64,000 bases of DNA from Candidatus Vicinibacter proximus (lineage in GTDB: Bacteria; Bacteroidota; Bacteroidia; Chitinophagales; Saprospiraceae): assembly GCA_016713905.1 (NCBI GenBank), contig JADJOE010000001.1, positions 1,179,001-1,243,000 of the forward strand, written 5' to 3'. A program made the position numbers and the translations under genes. The notes under the pieces are model-generated. The model was not told the origin of the DNA. It ran no database searches and saw only the letters and a program-made list of their open reading frames with translations. Of this stretch, positions 24,409-33,521 are shown in pieces; position 1 is the stretch's first letter, and the number at the start of each line of letters is the position of its first letter.

Positions 24409-26486
24409 CTCAATACAGTAAGGTCACCAGAATAATCTTTGGTAACGCCATCAATAAAACGGGCTCGAACAAGATATACAAAAACACCCGGTGCAACAGG
24501 CCGTCCTTTAAAATCTCCATTCCAAAGAGCCTCCAAATCTGAAAATGAAACATCTTCACGACTGTAGACGCGTCCACCCCATCGATCATAAATTTCAACC
24601 AGGTCAATTTTTTCTAAACTTTCATCACTTACAATTCTAAAACGATCGTTTATGCCATCGCCATTAGAAGAGATCACATTTGGAAATACTACTTTATATT
24701 TTTTTTCAACAGCAATATAGACTGAATCAATTCCAAAACAGCCATTTTCATCGGTTGCAGTGACATAATGGTATCCAGAGTTTTTAGGTAGAAAACTGAT
24801 GGAAGGACAATCTGTGCATGGGGAAATTTCTGAAGTACTCCAGTGATACGAATATAAATTCAAAGGACTTACAGAAGCGGAAAGGGTTACAGTTTTTCCT
24901 AAAATAACACTTTGGTCCGGTCCTGCATCCACAACAACCGGCGGAGGTTGATTGATGGTAAAATCTATCATACTCATACAGCCTTTTGCATCCTGAATAT
25001 ATAGTTTATACGTGCCGGCAGGTAAATTATTTAACTCTTTCAAAGGGGCAAAATTTATTCCGTCCAAACTAAACTGGTAAAACTGCTCATTGGTCTCTGA
25101 ATCTTTGTAGGGAGTTCCTGCAACTCCTCTGAACACCACCCGACCATTACTTTGACCAAAACATTTTACATCAAAAATACTGTCGATCACAAGTCGCAAG
25201 GTAGGTAGGTCTTCACAGCATGGCTCTACAAATATTCTTCTCACTTCAGTGATCTTACACCCCAGGTCAGTTTCTAATGTCAGTGTTAGAAACTTTTCAC
25301 CGAAAGAAAAATAATTTACTTTATGTGGTCCTTGGCCTGATCCTTTTGCAGGAATGGCATCTACCCCAAAGTTCCATTCCCAACTTCTGATTCTACCTCC
25401 CAGAAAACTCGAGGAGTCGGTTACTATAAAATCCGTTTCGCATTTCAAACCGGTAGGAGGATTAATGTTGAATGCGGCAGTTGGTCCAACAAAATCGCAA
25501 CCACCCCAATCCATTGAAAAACCTATACCTGTATTGGTAAAATTGTTGATACAGATGGTGTAAGCTTTTCCTGCTTCCATATCAATGTATTTACAAAATC
25601 CATCTTCCCCTGCATTGCAATTAAAATTTTCAGTCAGGTCTGTAGAAGTCAGATTCAATCCGGTAGGTCCGGCACAAGGAGGTGCAGTGGCATTGCAACG
25701 CAAAACTTTCTTGTTGCTGCAGTCATTGATTCCGTTAGGCAACTCATAAACCGCGAAATCGATATCGTCACTCGGGTTTAAAGGGGTTAGGGTAAAGGTA
25801 AATTTACAATCGGAAACAGCTACCCAGCTATACCAGGTAGATTGAGATTCTGAGGTACCAATGTTTCCTTCTCCTAGACATGAATCATCTGCTTCATCGC
25901 GATCCACACCAGCGCCAAAAAATGTTTGATTGACAAATGGTGCATTGTTGCAGATAATCGTAGCCCTGTTGCAATCTTGTTCGGCACGAGCAGGAGGAAA
26001 GTAATTATTAATACACAACTGAAACGTACCGGTAGCTGCAGACCTTCCGTCAATGCGAAGAAGGTAATCTCTACCCACCACAAGTCCCCCTTCGTAGAGA
26101 GAAAGAATTCCGGCATTCCTGTTGTCTGTACCACAATTAATTTCCTGAAGTGTTCCGCCGCAAACACCACTGTAAAGGGCAGCTTGCATAGTGCGAAGGG
26201 TTCCGCCCGGAGTGCCTGCAACGTTAGCTCCAATTATGGTTATATTCACGTCTGACGCAAATGCCCGAAAAGCAAACCAAACGTCACCAGGGGAGGTGCT
26301 CCAACAAGTACTTGCACCATAACCGGAAGGTGTAGCGTCCACGGTGGTGAATTCTCCAACCTTGCTGCAATATTTAGTGATGTCGCCAATTTTGATGGGA
26401 CTGTTGCAATTGTCATAAGATGGTTGTGCCACAAGGGTTACACCAAACGCCAGGGCACAGACTAATAGCGACAGTTTTTTATTCAT
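24405..26486 (-). CDS. Large secreted protein with CHU_C (T9SS type B) sorting domain
   Basis: The ATG at 26486 gives signal peptide MNKKLSLLVCALAFGVTLVAQ; the upstream start at 26504 adds six residues. The 693-residue protein has two Cys-containing domains like pre-peptidase C-terminal domains (about 20-170 and 170-340). A PKD-like domain with SWEWNFGVDA (about 345-430), a SprB-like repeat (about 440-520) and a further Ig-like part follow. The last 95 residues are the gliding-motility/T9SS type B domain: FPNVISSNGDGINDRF, then EIYDRWGGRVY and the late GDLTVLR. Type B cargo is typically released or forms surface adhesins. It overlaps lptC by four bases. Confidence 0.88.
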   Translation of the reverse strand: MNKKLSLLVCALAFGVTLVAQPSYDNCNSPIKIGDITKYCSKVGEFTTVDATPSGYGASTCWSTSPGDVWFAFRAFASDVNITIIGANVAGTPGGTLRTMQAALYSGVCGGTLQEINCGTDNRNAGILSLYEGGLVVGRDYLLRIDGRSAATGTFQLCINNYFPPARAEQDCNRATIICNNAPFVNQTFFGAGVDRDEADDSCLGEGNIGTSESQSTWYSWVAVSDCKFTFTLTPLNPSDDIDFAVYELPNGINDCSNKKVLRCNATAPPCAGPTGLNLTSTDLTENFNCNAGEDGFCKYIDMEAGKAYTICINNFTNTGIGFSMDWGGCDFVGPTAAFNINPPTGLKCETDFIVTDSSSFLGGRIRSWEWNFGVDAIPAKGSGQGPHKVNYFSFGEKFLTLTLETDLGCKITEVRRIFVEPCCEDLPTLRLVIDSIFDVKCFGQSNGRVVFRGVAGTPYKDSETNEQFYQFSLDGINFAPLKELNNLPAGTYKLYIQDAKGCMSMIDFTINQPPPVVVDAGPDQSVILGKTVTLSASVSPLNLYSYHWSTSEISPCTDCPSISFLPKNSGYHYVTATDENGCFGIDSVYIAVEKKYKVVFPNVISSNGDGINDRFRIVSDESLEKIDLVEIYDRWGGRVYSREDVSFSDLEALWNGDFKGRPVAPGVFVYLVRARFIDGVTKDYSGDLTVLR

Positions 26487-26664
26487 AGGACCTTTTTTTA
26501 GCATTTCTGCTACACTAATGACTCAGATTTAAACAAAAATGCTTCAATGAGTTTCACTAAATAATGCATAAAATTAAGTTAAATTGCATAAATGGTAGAT
26601 TTTCAACCCTAAGATTAGGTTAGACACCAGGTTTGGGCTTAGTTTTGTGGGGTAAAATACGAAT

Positions 26665-27369
26665 ATGTTTAGCCTTCCTAATCTAATTACGGCCCTTAAC
26701 TTGTTCCTGGGATGTATGGCTTGTATTGAATTGGTAGAAGGGCATTATGAGCCTGCATTGATATTGCTTGCAGGATGTTTGTTGGCAGACTTTCTGGATG
26801 GATTTGTGGCAAGAATGATGGGGAGTGATTCCCTGCTTGGTGTTCAATTGGATTCACTGGCGGATGTTGTATCTTTTGGACTGGCTCCTGGCCTGATGAT
26901 TTTTAAATTGATGGAATCCAATGGGACCGGGATGTACGGGGACACAATATTGCCTTATTTTGGTTTGATCCTTCCTGTATTTGCTGCATTTCGTTTGGCC
27001 CGATTTAATATTGAAACAACTGGTATTCCCACCCATTTTACAGGTCTTCCGGTACCCGCCACGGCTCTGTTTTTTATGGGTTACCTTGGTGGAAGGAATT
27101 TTTTACCCGAATGGATGCTGGAAGATTTTTTCCTTATTGCATGCAGTATAATTTTTTCGCTCTTGATGATCAGCAGACTTCCTATCATAAAGGTGGTTCC
27201 CGGAAAAAGTTGGATGTACAAATATTATCCGATGGTTATCGCTTACTTGATTTGCATCCTTTGTTATTTTGCGATAGGTATGCTCTCTCTGTCTTTGTTG
27301 ATCATTTCTCATGTTATTATTAGCTTATTTTTACTCAGAAATAAAAACCAAAACACATCATCGTTATGA
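26665..27369 (+). CDS. pssA: CDP-diacylglycerol-serine O-phosphatidyltransferase
   Basis: A 234-residue inner-membrane CDP-alcohol phosphatidyltransferase. The full motif D-x2-DG-x2-AR-x8-G-x3-D-x3-D is present at about residues 40-70 (DFLDGFVARM ... GVQLDSLAD). The N-terminus FSLPNLITALNLFLGC and the block RLARFNIE with FTGLPVPATA are typical of the serine-specific PssA. It makes phosphatidylserine, the precursor of phosphatidylethanolamine; psd is not in the window. Six or more membrane segments are predicted by eye. It overlaps purS by four bases (ATGA). Confidence 0.94.
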   Translation: MFSLPNLITALNLFLGCMACIELVEGHYEPALILLAGCLLADFLDGFVARMMGSDSLLGVQLDSLADVVSFGLAPGLMIFKLMESNGTGMYGDTILPYFGLILPVFAAFRLARFNIETTGIPTHFTGLPVPATALFFMGYLGGRNFLPEWMLEDFFLIACSIIFSLLMISRLPIIKVVPGKSWMYKYYPMVIAYLICILCYFAIGMLSLSLLIISHVIISLFLLRNKNQNTSSL

Positions 27370-27626
27370 AGAAGTTTGTTGCCAAAATAGACATCATGCC
27401 GCACAAAGAATTACTGGACCCACAAGGAAAAACGGTGGCCAAAAATATTGGTCACATGGACATTCATGGGGTAAAAGATGTGCGGATCGGCAAACACATT
27501 GAAATGGTATTGGAGTCATCTGATGAGGCAAGTGCCAGAGAAGTAGTGGATTCTTCCTGTAAAAAATTATTGACCAATCTCATTACTGAAACCTATAGAT
27601 TCGAACTTTCAGAAATCGAAGGATAA
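27366..27626 (+). CDS. purS: Phosphoribosylformylglycinamidine synthase subunit PurS
   Basis: An 86-residue PurS, the small structural subunit of the three-part FGAM synthase (PurS-PurQ-PurL) in purine synthesis. Conserved blocks are AKIDIMPHKELLDPQGKTV, DIHGVKDVRIGKHIE and CKKLLTNLITETYRFEL. PurQ and PurL are not beside it, which fits the scattered pur genes of Bacteroidota. It is coupled to pssA by a four-base overlap and to rsmI by TAATG, so the three make one transcript. Confidence 0.93.
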   Translation: MKKFVAKIDIMPHKELLDPQGKTVAKNIGHMDIHGVKDVRIGKHIEMVLESSDEASAREVVDSSCKKLLTNLITETYRFELSEIEG

Positions 27627-28291
27627 TGTTGTACCTGGTGCCGACTCCAATTGGCAACAAGGGCGATATGACTCCCCGGGCAATTGAAGTATTGAATCAA
27701 TGTTCCCTTATTCTTGCCGAGGATACCCGGGTCAGCAAACCCTTTTTAAAGACCTATGGGGTAGAGAAGGAATTTCAGAGCTTTCATGCCAACAATGAGC
27801 ACCAACAAACGCCAAGGGTAATTGATAAACTGAAGTCTGGTGTGGACATTGCCATGGTAACGGATGCCGGAACTCCTGGTATTTCTGATCCCGCCTTTTT
27901 GTTGGTAAGAGAATGCCGACAGCATAAAATAGAAGTACAGGCATTGCCTGGCGCTACTGCATTTGTTCCTGCTTTGGTTTCGTCCGGATTGCCCTGTGAC
28001 CGATTCTTTTTTCAAGGATTTCTTCCCCAGAAAAAGGGAAGACAAACCCAATATATTTGGTTGGCACAATTACCCTGTACCATTGTAATATATGAATCCC
28101 CGCACAGGCTTTTGAAATGTATAGATGAGCTTATCACACATTTTGGTGCACAAAGACAAGCGAGTTTTGTAAAAGAAATTTCAAAGCTATTTGAAAAACA
28201 TATCCACGGAAATCTGGAAGAAATTAAAATTCAACTTCAGTCAGAAAAAATTGTAGGGGAATGGGTGATTGTGATTGGTGGTAAAGAATAA
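27626..28291 (+). CDS. rsmI: 16S rRNA 2'-O-ribose C1402 methyltransferase
   Basis: RsmI methylates the 2'-O of C1402 in 16S rRNA with SAM. The sequence has the family order: MLYLVPTPIGNKGDMTPRAI, LILAEDTRVSKPFLKTYG, FHANNEHQQ, ISDPAFLLVRECRQHKI, LPGATAFVPALVSSGLP, FFQGFLPQKKGRQ, VIYESPHRL and FVKEISKLFEKHIHG. The length is slightly short at 221 residues because the usual C-terminal extension is missing. The start overlaps the purS stop by one base. A shorter paralogue is at 1921-2631. Confidence 0.95.
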   Translation: MLYLVPTPIGNKGDMTPRAIEVLNQCSLILAEDTRVSKPFLKTYGVEKEFQSFHANNEHQQTPRVIDKLKSGVDIAMVTDAGTPGISDPAFLLVRECRQHKIEVQALPGATAFVPALVSSGLPCDRFFFQGFLPQKKGRQTQYIWLAQLPCTIVIYESPHRLLKCIDELITHFGAQRQASFVKEISKLFEKHIHGNLEEIKIQLQSEKIVGEWVIVIGGKE

Positions 28292-28836
28292 GCAATATTG
28301 TTATTTGAATTTTTTTTATAAGCAAAAAGACTTGTTTCTACAATCAGCTTTAATGATATTTTATTATTCATTTTAAAATCCTTTTTGGGTTCCTTCCCAA
28401 TCGAATTAGATTTATTTTTTTAGAAAGTCAAAGAAATTAATTACCAAAGATGCATTAAGGCTAAATGCAATTAAATTATAAAGAATTAAAATTGTCTAAA
28501 GAGGTAATAAGTAAAAAAATCAATCCTTAGCTCAAGATTCTAAATTCCTGAATTCTAAAATTTTTAATTAAAAATTTAGTATTCTATTTACTGGTTTAGG
28601 ATTCATGGGTATGAAAGGAAATAGCAATTGATTTAGAAAAATCCATTTAAAATTAGTGAACTTTTTTTCTCTTAATGTAATGCGATAACTGCATGGTGAA
28701 GCATTGAAATTAAGAGTTTTATTGGCCATCATTCAAAGATTCAATGCCTATTTAAAATATATCTATAAACTTTCAAAAATTACAAATTGGAATGATGTAT
28801 TTTGAGATGAAATAAAAGCAAAAAAGTGAGCTTTGT
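28292..28836. other. AT-rich intergenic region
   Basis: About 545 bases with stop codons in all frames and no RNA gene or repeat that I can recognise. It separates the plus-strand housekeeping operon from the end of the minus-strand export operon. Together with the similar gap at 38413-38953 it brackets that operon. Confidence 0.45.
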
Positions 28837-30033
28837 TTACTTTATTACATTAATAAATTTAGAAATTCTATTGCCATCTTTGAAAATAGTAATACAATAA
28901 ATACCCTGCTCCTCAAAATTCCAGATAAGCTCATTGCTTTGAGGAAAAATTTGTGCAATTATTCGACCTAAATTATCTGAAATATTAATCAAGTCAATAG
29001 TTTTTGAGCATTTAATTTTTATACTATGGCTAGTAGGATTGGGAAATATTTGGACTGAATAATCAATAGATTTAAAATTTTCAAATCCTAATGACATTTT
29101 ATTACCCCTAACACATAATAGCAAGAGTTTATTAGTTTTGGATTCGTAAGTTGTTATTCCAAATCTTGTATCAAGATACCAGGCCTTAGAAGTTTGATTT
29201 GGAAGACTGGTTGAAGCCCAATATTTTCCAATTCGAACACCAGGAAAGTAATTTTGATCCAAAGAAGGATTCATAAAATTTTCTGAGTTAATGGATTGGA
29301 GTTCTTTAATATCTGGCATTCTCCAATCATCATAGTTTCCAAATGAGAGATTCTCTGCCATTAACAAAGCATTTTCCCATGTCAGCGAATCGGGAAGCGG
29401 TGCTTGTAACCAGCTTAATCCAGTATACTTATCGATTGTGATGCCATTTCCCATTTTAACAAAATGGTCTGAAAGAATTTCCGGAGATTGAACATCCCGG
29501 ACTGCACGAACATGAAATCTTTTCGTCCCTCCCGCGCTTATTGTTTCGGTTTTAGCATGATTTCCAACCCCTCCTCCTGCATTGGTTACCCATATTTTGT
29601 TTACATCATTCAATTGTCTGTCTGAACTCCACCAATATTCTGCATTAGTTTTGGTAAAATACCTGGTATCAATTGCTGGATTGGGTTTGTCATGATGGAG
29701 GATGCTGAAAGATTCATGACAATTCGGTAATCTCCAGTTGGAATAACCTCCAAGAGCTAAGGTGTCACAATATGATATAGCACTTTCTACAGTCATTTCC
29801 CCTCCATCTGTTTGTTGCCACATCAGACCTGTAACCGTATCTGTGACGGTTCCATCGCCGTTTAATTTAAAAAATGGAGGGTTAATGTTGTAGTCAGCAT
29901 CTTCACCAAATGTCGAAGTGTAACTTGTAATTTGACCTGTACCCGGAAGTAACTTCATGGTTTTTTGAAAATTTTGACTCCACGCCGAATTAGCATATAA
30001 CAGCAATGACAGCGCAAACATTAGTTTTCTCAT
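28837..30033 (-). CDS. Exported DUF1566 (Lcl-like) protein with T9SS sorting domain
   Basis: The ATG at 30033 gives signal peptide MRKLMFALSLLLYANSAWSQ; a start at 30156 would overlap the preceding gene and add a non-signal stretch. The 398-residue protein has two DUF1566/Lcl repeats: VTDTVTGLMWQQTDGG with YSNWRLPNCHES (about 70-185), and IDKYTGLSWLQAPLPD with YDDWRMPDIKELQSI (about 210-315). CVRG ends the second. A T9SS type A domain starts at VQIFPNPTSHSIKI. Lcl-type domains are C-type-lectin-like folds and are often adhesive; the ligand is unknown. It is the last gene of the sigma-factor-headed block, 7 bases after the HupE-like gene. Confidence 0.85.
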   Translation of the reverse strand: MRKLMFALSLLLYANSAWSQNFQKTMKLLPGTGQITSYTSTFGEDADYNINPPFFKLNGDGTVTDTVTGLMWQQTDGGEMTVESAISYCDTLALGGYSNWRLPNCHESFSILHHDKPNPAIDTRYFTKTNAEYWWSSDRQLNDVNKIWVTNAGGGVGNHAKTETISAGGTKRFHVRAVRDVQSPEILSDHFVKMGNGITIDKYTGLSWLQAPLPDSLTWENALLMAENLSFGNYDDWRMPDIKELQSINSENFMNPSLDQNYFPGVRIGKYWASTSLPNQTSKAWYLDTRFGITTYESKTNKLLLLCVRGNKMSLGFENFKSIDYSVQIFPNPTSHSIKIKCSKTIDLINISDNLGRIIAQIFPQSNELIWNFEEQGIYCITIFKDGNRISKFINVIK

Positions 30034-30040
30034 GATCGAT

Positions 30041-30601
30041 TTAATTTGATAAAAATCTTTGTATCGCAAAAAATAGTCCCAATCCAGCAATAATGGTTGA
30101 AAGTGGAATGACAAGGCTTGTGCGATACCAAAATTTATGACTAAAAAATTTAGCAATTAAAAAATAGCAAATGGCAATGACACAAACCTGTGCCAACTCT
30201 ACTCCACAATTGAAACCAAATAATGCTTGGATAAAATTTTCTTCAGGCAACTCAATGAATTTTAATACTGATGCAAAGCCAAGGCCGTGGATAAGGCCGA
30301 ATATAAATACGATCACCATTCTCCAGGGTTTAATTTCGGATTGAAAAAAGTTTTCAAAGGCGATAACAAATATAGAAAGGGCTATAATAATTTCAACTGT
30401 TTTAGAATCGAAAGGCACATAATCCATTGTGGCTAAAGCAAGGGTTAGAGAATGTGCGATTGTAAATACTGAGCATTGGATTATGGAAGACTTTAATTTT
30501 GAGTTAAGTAAAAACATGGAGATAATAAAAAGAATATGATCATAACCCAATGGCAGAACATGCTTAAAGCCTAAGCCAATATAATCCCAGAAAACTTGCA
30601 T
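30041..30601 (-). CDS. HupE/UreJ-type membrane protein
   Basis: A 186-residue inner-membrane protein with about six hydrophobic segments and the HupE/UreJ_2 signature FKHVLPLGYDHILFII near the N-terminus (His and Asp-His pair). FTIAHSLTLALA and FGLIHGLGFASVL follow, each with a membrane-embedded His. HupE/UreJ proteins are linked to nickel in hydrogenase and urease operons, but neither enzyme is in this window. The _2 subfamily has no proven substrate, so metal transport is only a hypothesis. Spacing is 4 bases after the YHYH gene and 7 bases before the DUF1566 gene, so it is clearly co-transcribed. Confidence 0.82.
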   Translation of the reverse strand: MQVFWDYIGLGFKHVLPLGYDHILFIISMFLLNSKLKSSIIQCSVFTIAHSLTLALATMDYVPFDSKTVEIIIALSIFVIAFENFFQSEIKPWRMVIVFIFGLIHGLGFASVLKFIELPEENFIQALFGFNCGVELAQVCVIAICYFLIAKFFSHKFWYRTSLVIPLSTIIAGLGLFFAIQRFLSN

Positions 30602-30605
30602 CTAT

Positions 30606-32246
30606 TTATTTAATGATAATTTTATTTACAAAGGTAAATTCGTGAATTTTAATATGAACAAAATAAATTCCTGGGGCGTAATTATCTGTTTCAATTTTAT
30701 TAACATAATTTTTTGAGGCAAAAATTTGAGAACCAGTTTGGTCAAAAACAGAAATGTTTTGAATGTCTTCAGGATTTATATTCTGTGGAAGATTAATTGA
30801 AAATTCCCTTTCTGCCGGATTAGGAAAAATTTCAATCTTATTTTTTTCCAATTCAAATTCTTCAATTAATGTAGCTAAATCACATGGTAAGTGTCCTTTA
30901 TATGTTGATGTAGTGGATCCATTCGGGTTGATGAAGTTAAAAGTGTATGTTCCATTATTAGTCCAGCTATAGCTTACTTTATAAGTTTGTCCGGATAAAC
31001 TGTATGTTAAAATATAACCGTTGGGTCCATTTGGCTCACAACTTGTAATTACAGCTCCTTTAAGAGGAGTTCCTGCAGGTCTGATTGGACTGGCCTGCGC
31101 TTGGGGGATAATCTGGAGAGTGTTGTCTTCAGTTACTTTTCCTACCATTTTTCCAATCATGTAGGGTGCGGATGTTGTACCATGGTAATGATAAATTCCA
31201 TTTGGCCCATAATGCCCATGATTGGCATCCAACGGAAGCATTGCGGTCCCATCCGGTTCGAATGCACCGTATACTGCAAATCCGTCCAGTGCATAGGCTA
31301 TTGGCAGCGTTTTTTGGGTTACATCATATAAGTGAAGTGGGGCTATATGATAATGATAATCATCTGCACGACCACAATGACCTCCCCACTGGTCAAGCTG
31401 CCCATCAAGAAGTGCATCCACACCAGTATTGGTAAATGGATTAAAGATAGCAATTCCATTAACAGCTAAAGCGATGGCACCTCTTAGGAAGTGGGAAGGA
31501 TTTACAGGTACTGGATTAGTAGCAATCTCTGGATTTAGTGGAATACTCCAGGCATTTGATCCGATGTAGCATTGAGGAATAGGAAACTGTTGCTGCCAGC
31601 CTGTAATTCCTTTCATCATGGGGTGTGTGGTAGGAATACCATTGGATTCAACATAAAAATAAGTAGCATCCCATCTGGTTGCTACATGAGGTTTGAAAGG
31701 GGCAAAAGCAGAATCAATTGTCAAAGGATTGGTCCCTGTACAAAAAAATCCAGACACAGGAGCTTTGACAGTGAAGCTGTATAGAGTAGAAAATAGACCA
31801 ACACCTATTATGTACCACGCATATTTTATACTATTTTTTCTTTTTATAAAAATGGTTATCAAAGCCAGGAATGAAATAAACAGAATTACTAAAAATGGCT
31901 TCTGTGGATCAATATCATTTAAAATATTTCCATTTTGGGCAGGCAATATTATTTCCCTATTCATTTTTTCAATTGCCTTCATTCGATGGTTGACATATTG
32001 CTGATCAGATGCAGATAAATTTGAAAAAAATACAGACAGAGTTATTCCATTCTCCCTTTCTAAATAGACTAAATTATTTTTTTTCATAAGAAATGAAGCC
32101 TTAACAGGAGTTTTGCTTACAGACCATTCCCTGGAAGTCAATGCTTTTATATCCAGGTTGTGACCAAATGCATGGAAGCTTATGGAAAAACTGAAAAGAA
32201 AAATTGCTATGAAATGCATTGAGGTATTAAACGATAAATTTTTCAT
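30606..32246 (-). CDS. YHYH-domain protein with membrane pair and T9SS sorting domain
   Basis: A 546-residue protein with an N-terminal signal peptide (residues 1-28). A short extracytoplasmic domain follows, then two adjacent hydrophobic segments at about 115-135 and 140-160. Next is a YHYH domain (about 175-440) with the defining motifs CGRADDYHYHIAP and GPNGIYHYHGTT and LDGFAVYG between them. A T9SS type A domain starts near residue 465 (IEIFPNPAEREFSI). YHYH proteins are secreted and of unknown function; the His-Tyr clusters suggest metal binding. A membrane-spanning pair inside a T9SS cargo is odd. It is 4 bases upstream of the HupE-like gene. Confidence 0.82.
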   Translation of the reverse strand: MKNLSFNTSMHFIAIFLFSFSISFHAFGHNLDIKALTSREWSVSKTPVKASFLMKKNNLVYLERENGITLSVFFSNLSASDQQYVNHRMKAIEKMNREIILPAQNGNILNDIDPQKPFLVILFISFLALITIFIKRKNSIKYAWYIIGVGLFSTLYSFTVKAPVSGFFCTGTNPLTIDSAFAPFKPHVATRWDATYFYVESNGIPTTHPMMKGITGWQQQFPIPQCYIGSNAWSIPLNPEIATNPVPVNPSHFLRGAIALAVNGIAIFNPFTNTGVDALLDGQLDQWGGHCGRADDYHYHIAPLHLYDVTQKTLPIAYALDGFAVYGAFEPDGTAMLPLDANHGHYGPNGIYHYHGTTSAPYMIGKMVGKVTEDNTLQIIPQAQASPIRPAGTPLKGAVITSCEPNGPNGYILTYSLSGQTYKVSYSWTNNGTYTFNFINPNGSTTSTYKGHLPCDLATLIEEFELEKNKIEIFPNPAEREFSINLPQNINPEDIQNISVFDQTGSQIFASKNYVNKIETDNYAPGIYFVHIKIHEFTFVNKIIIK

Positions 32247-32279
32247 AATTCAAGTAATTTATTAATTAAAAAAATCACA

Positions 32280-33503
32280 TTATTTTTTACAATGAATTAA
32301 TTTGACAGCTTTGTATATATTCTTATCCTTTATAGTTAAAATATAAATTCCATCCAATAATTCAGTATTAATTTTGAGTTCTATTTTTTCATTATTGTTT
32401 TTGCGCACAGTATTCCAATTTTGAATTTCACGTCCAGACAAATCTGTTAATCGGATTTCGGCATTATTCAAAATTGCATTACAATTCAAAATAATATTTT
32501 CAAAAAATGGATTTTCAATTTGAATAAATGGAACATCTGCTAAATTACTTGTTCCTGTTAGATTGCCAACAGTTTTTCTGGCAAGCACTATATTGTCTAA
32601 AATTAAATTAGAAGTCCATATGAAGTCAGCATTTTTCCAAGCTGTTGAAGCAAAATTGGTATAGGATACAGAATTGGTGACCTGATTGGCAGAATATGTT
32701 TTTGCTTTAGGCCATGCGGAATCATTAAAAAAATTGTTATTCCAGTCTTTGGGAATGTTATAGTGGATGGCAAAACAACTGTCTTTGCAAGATGGAGAGG
32801 TGCTTGCAGAAGCCGTCGACCTGGTGCTATCCGGCAATTCAACGATTGTGCTTAAATTTTCTATAGGTGCAATATAATATGTTTGTGCCCTCCAGCTGGT
32901 GTCGGTTACTGTGCCATCGCTAAATTGTGCAATAAATCCACCATCTCCGGCATGAAATAAATTTCCATTGTTGTTTTCGGTTCCCAAGCCCAGATTTTCT
33001 TCCCAATCAATTAACAAAACTGAAATCGTATAAGGTCTTTTTACTTTAAACCTGACGATACAAGAATTGAATGGTGTATATGGCACTGGGTCTACACCAA
33101 CTATTTTTCCATTGATGTATAATTCAAAATAGTTGTCACTAAAAATAAAACCAGTAATAATGTCCCCGTTAAAATCAATTTCTGTAATCGGAACGTTGTT
33201 TAAATTTACTCCATTAAGATTTGCCGGTCTAACATTGTTACATTCATTATACAAGTCAGATAATTTTACTGCACCGAGAAAATTATTTTCGGCCGGAAGG
33301 ATCCAGTTTTTTTTATCCAGAGAAGTAATGGTACCAATGGCACTCACTCTTGAACCTGGGCAGCCAGAAAATATATTTGGATTGGTTGTTATGCCCCTTC
33401 CTTTAGTGACTGAGCCTGATCCATTATAGGTTCCTTGGGAAAAAAGGCCTGATACTATTAAGCTGCAAAATATAGAGCAAAATAGTATTTTTATTATTTT
33501 CAT
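32280..33503 (-). CDS. Secreted T9SS cargo protein of unknown function
   Basis: Starts with signal peptide MKIIKILFCSIFCSLIVSGLFSQ. The 407-residue protein has no domain I can name. Residues of about 100-230 look like a beta-sandwich: FSDNYFELYINGKIVG, CIVRFKVKRPYTISVLLIDW, GDGGFIAQFSDGTVTDTSW. The order, with W-R-A-Q and a polar GDGG loop, resembles the carbohydrate-binding jelly-roll units attached to some glycosidases, which is inference. Residues of about 230-300 have a Cys pair and NDSAWPKA. A degenerate T9SS type A sorting domain ends the protein (EIRLTDLSGREIQNW, then LLDGIYILTIKD). Eighteen bases separate it from the phosphoesterase gene upstream. Confidence 0.75.
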   Translation of the reverse strand: MKIIKILFCSIFCSLIVSGLFSQGTYNGSGSVTKGRGITTNPNIFSGCPGSRVSAIGTITSLDKKNWILPAENNFLGAVKLSDLYNECNNVRPANLNGVNLNNVPITEIDFNGDIITGFIFSDNYFELYINGKIVGVDPVPYTPFNSCIVRFKVKRPYTISVLLIDWEENLGLGTENNNGNLFHAGDGGFIAQFSDGTVTDTSWRAQTYYIAPIENLSTIVELPDSTRSTASASTSPSCKDSCFAIHYNIPKDWNNNFFNDSAWPKAKTYSANQVTNSVSYTNFASTAWKNADFIWTSNLILDNIVLARKTVGNLTGTSNLADVPFIQIENPFFENIILNCNAILNNAEIRLTDLSGREIQNWNTVRKNNNEKIELKINTELLDGIYILTIKDKNIYKAVKLIHCKK

Positions 33504-33521
33504 TATGATAAATTATTTGGG

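Noticed and set aside
28837..30156. Upstream start of the DUF1566 gene at 30156
   Set aside because: It would overlap the HupE-like gene and place a 41-residue extension before a perfect signal peptide at 30033.
30041..30601. Nickel permease of a hydrogenase or urease system
   Set aside because: No hydrogenase or urease gene is in the window and the _2 subfamily has no proven substrate.
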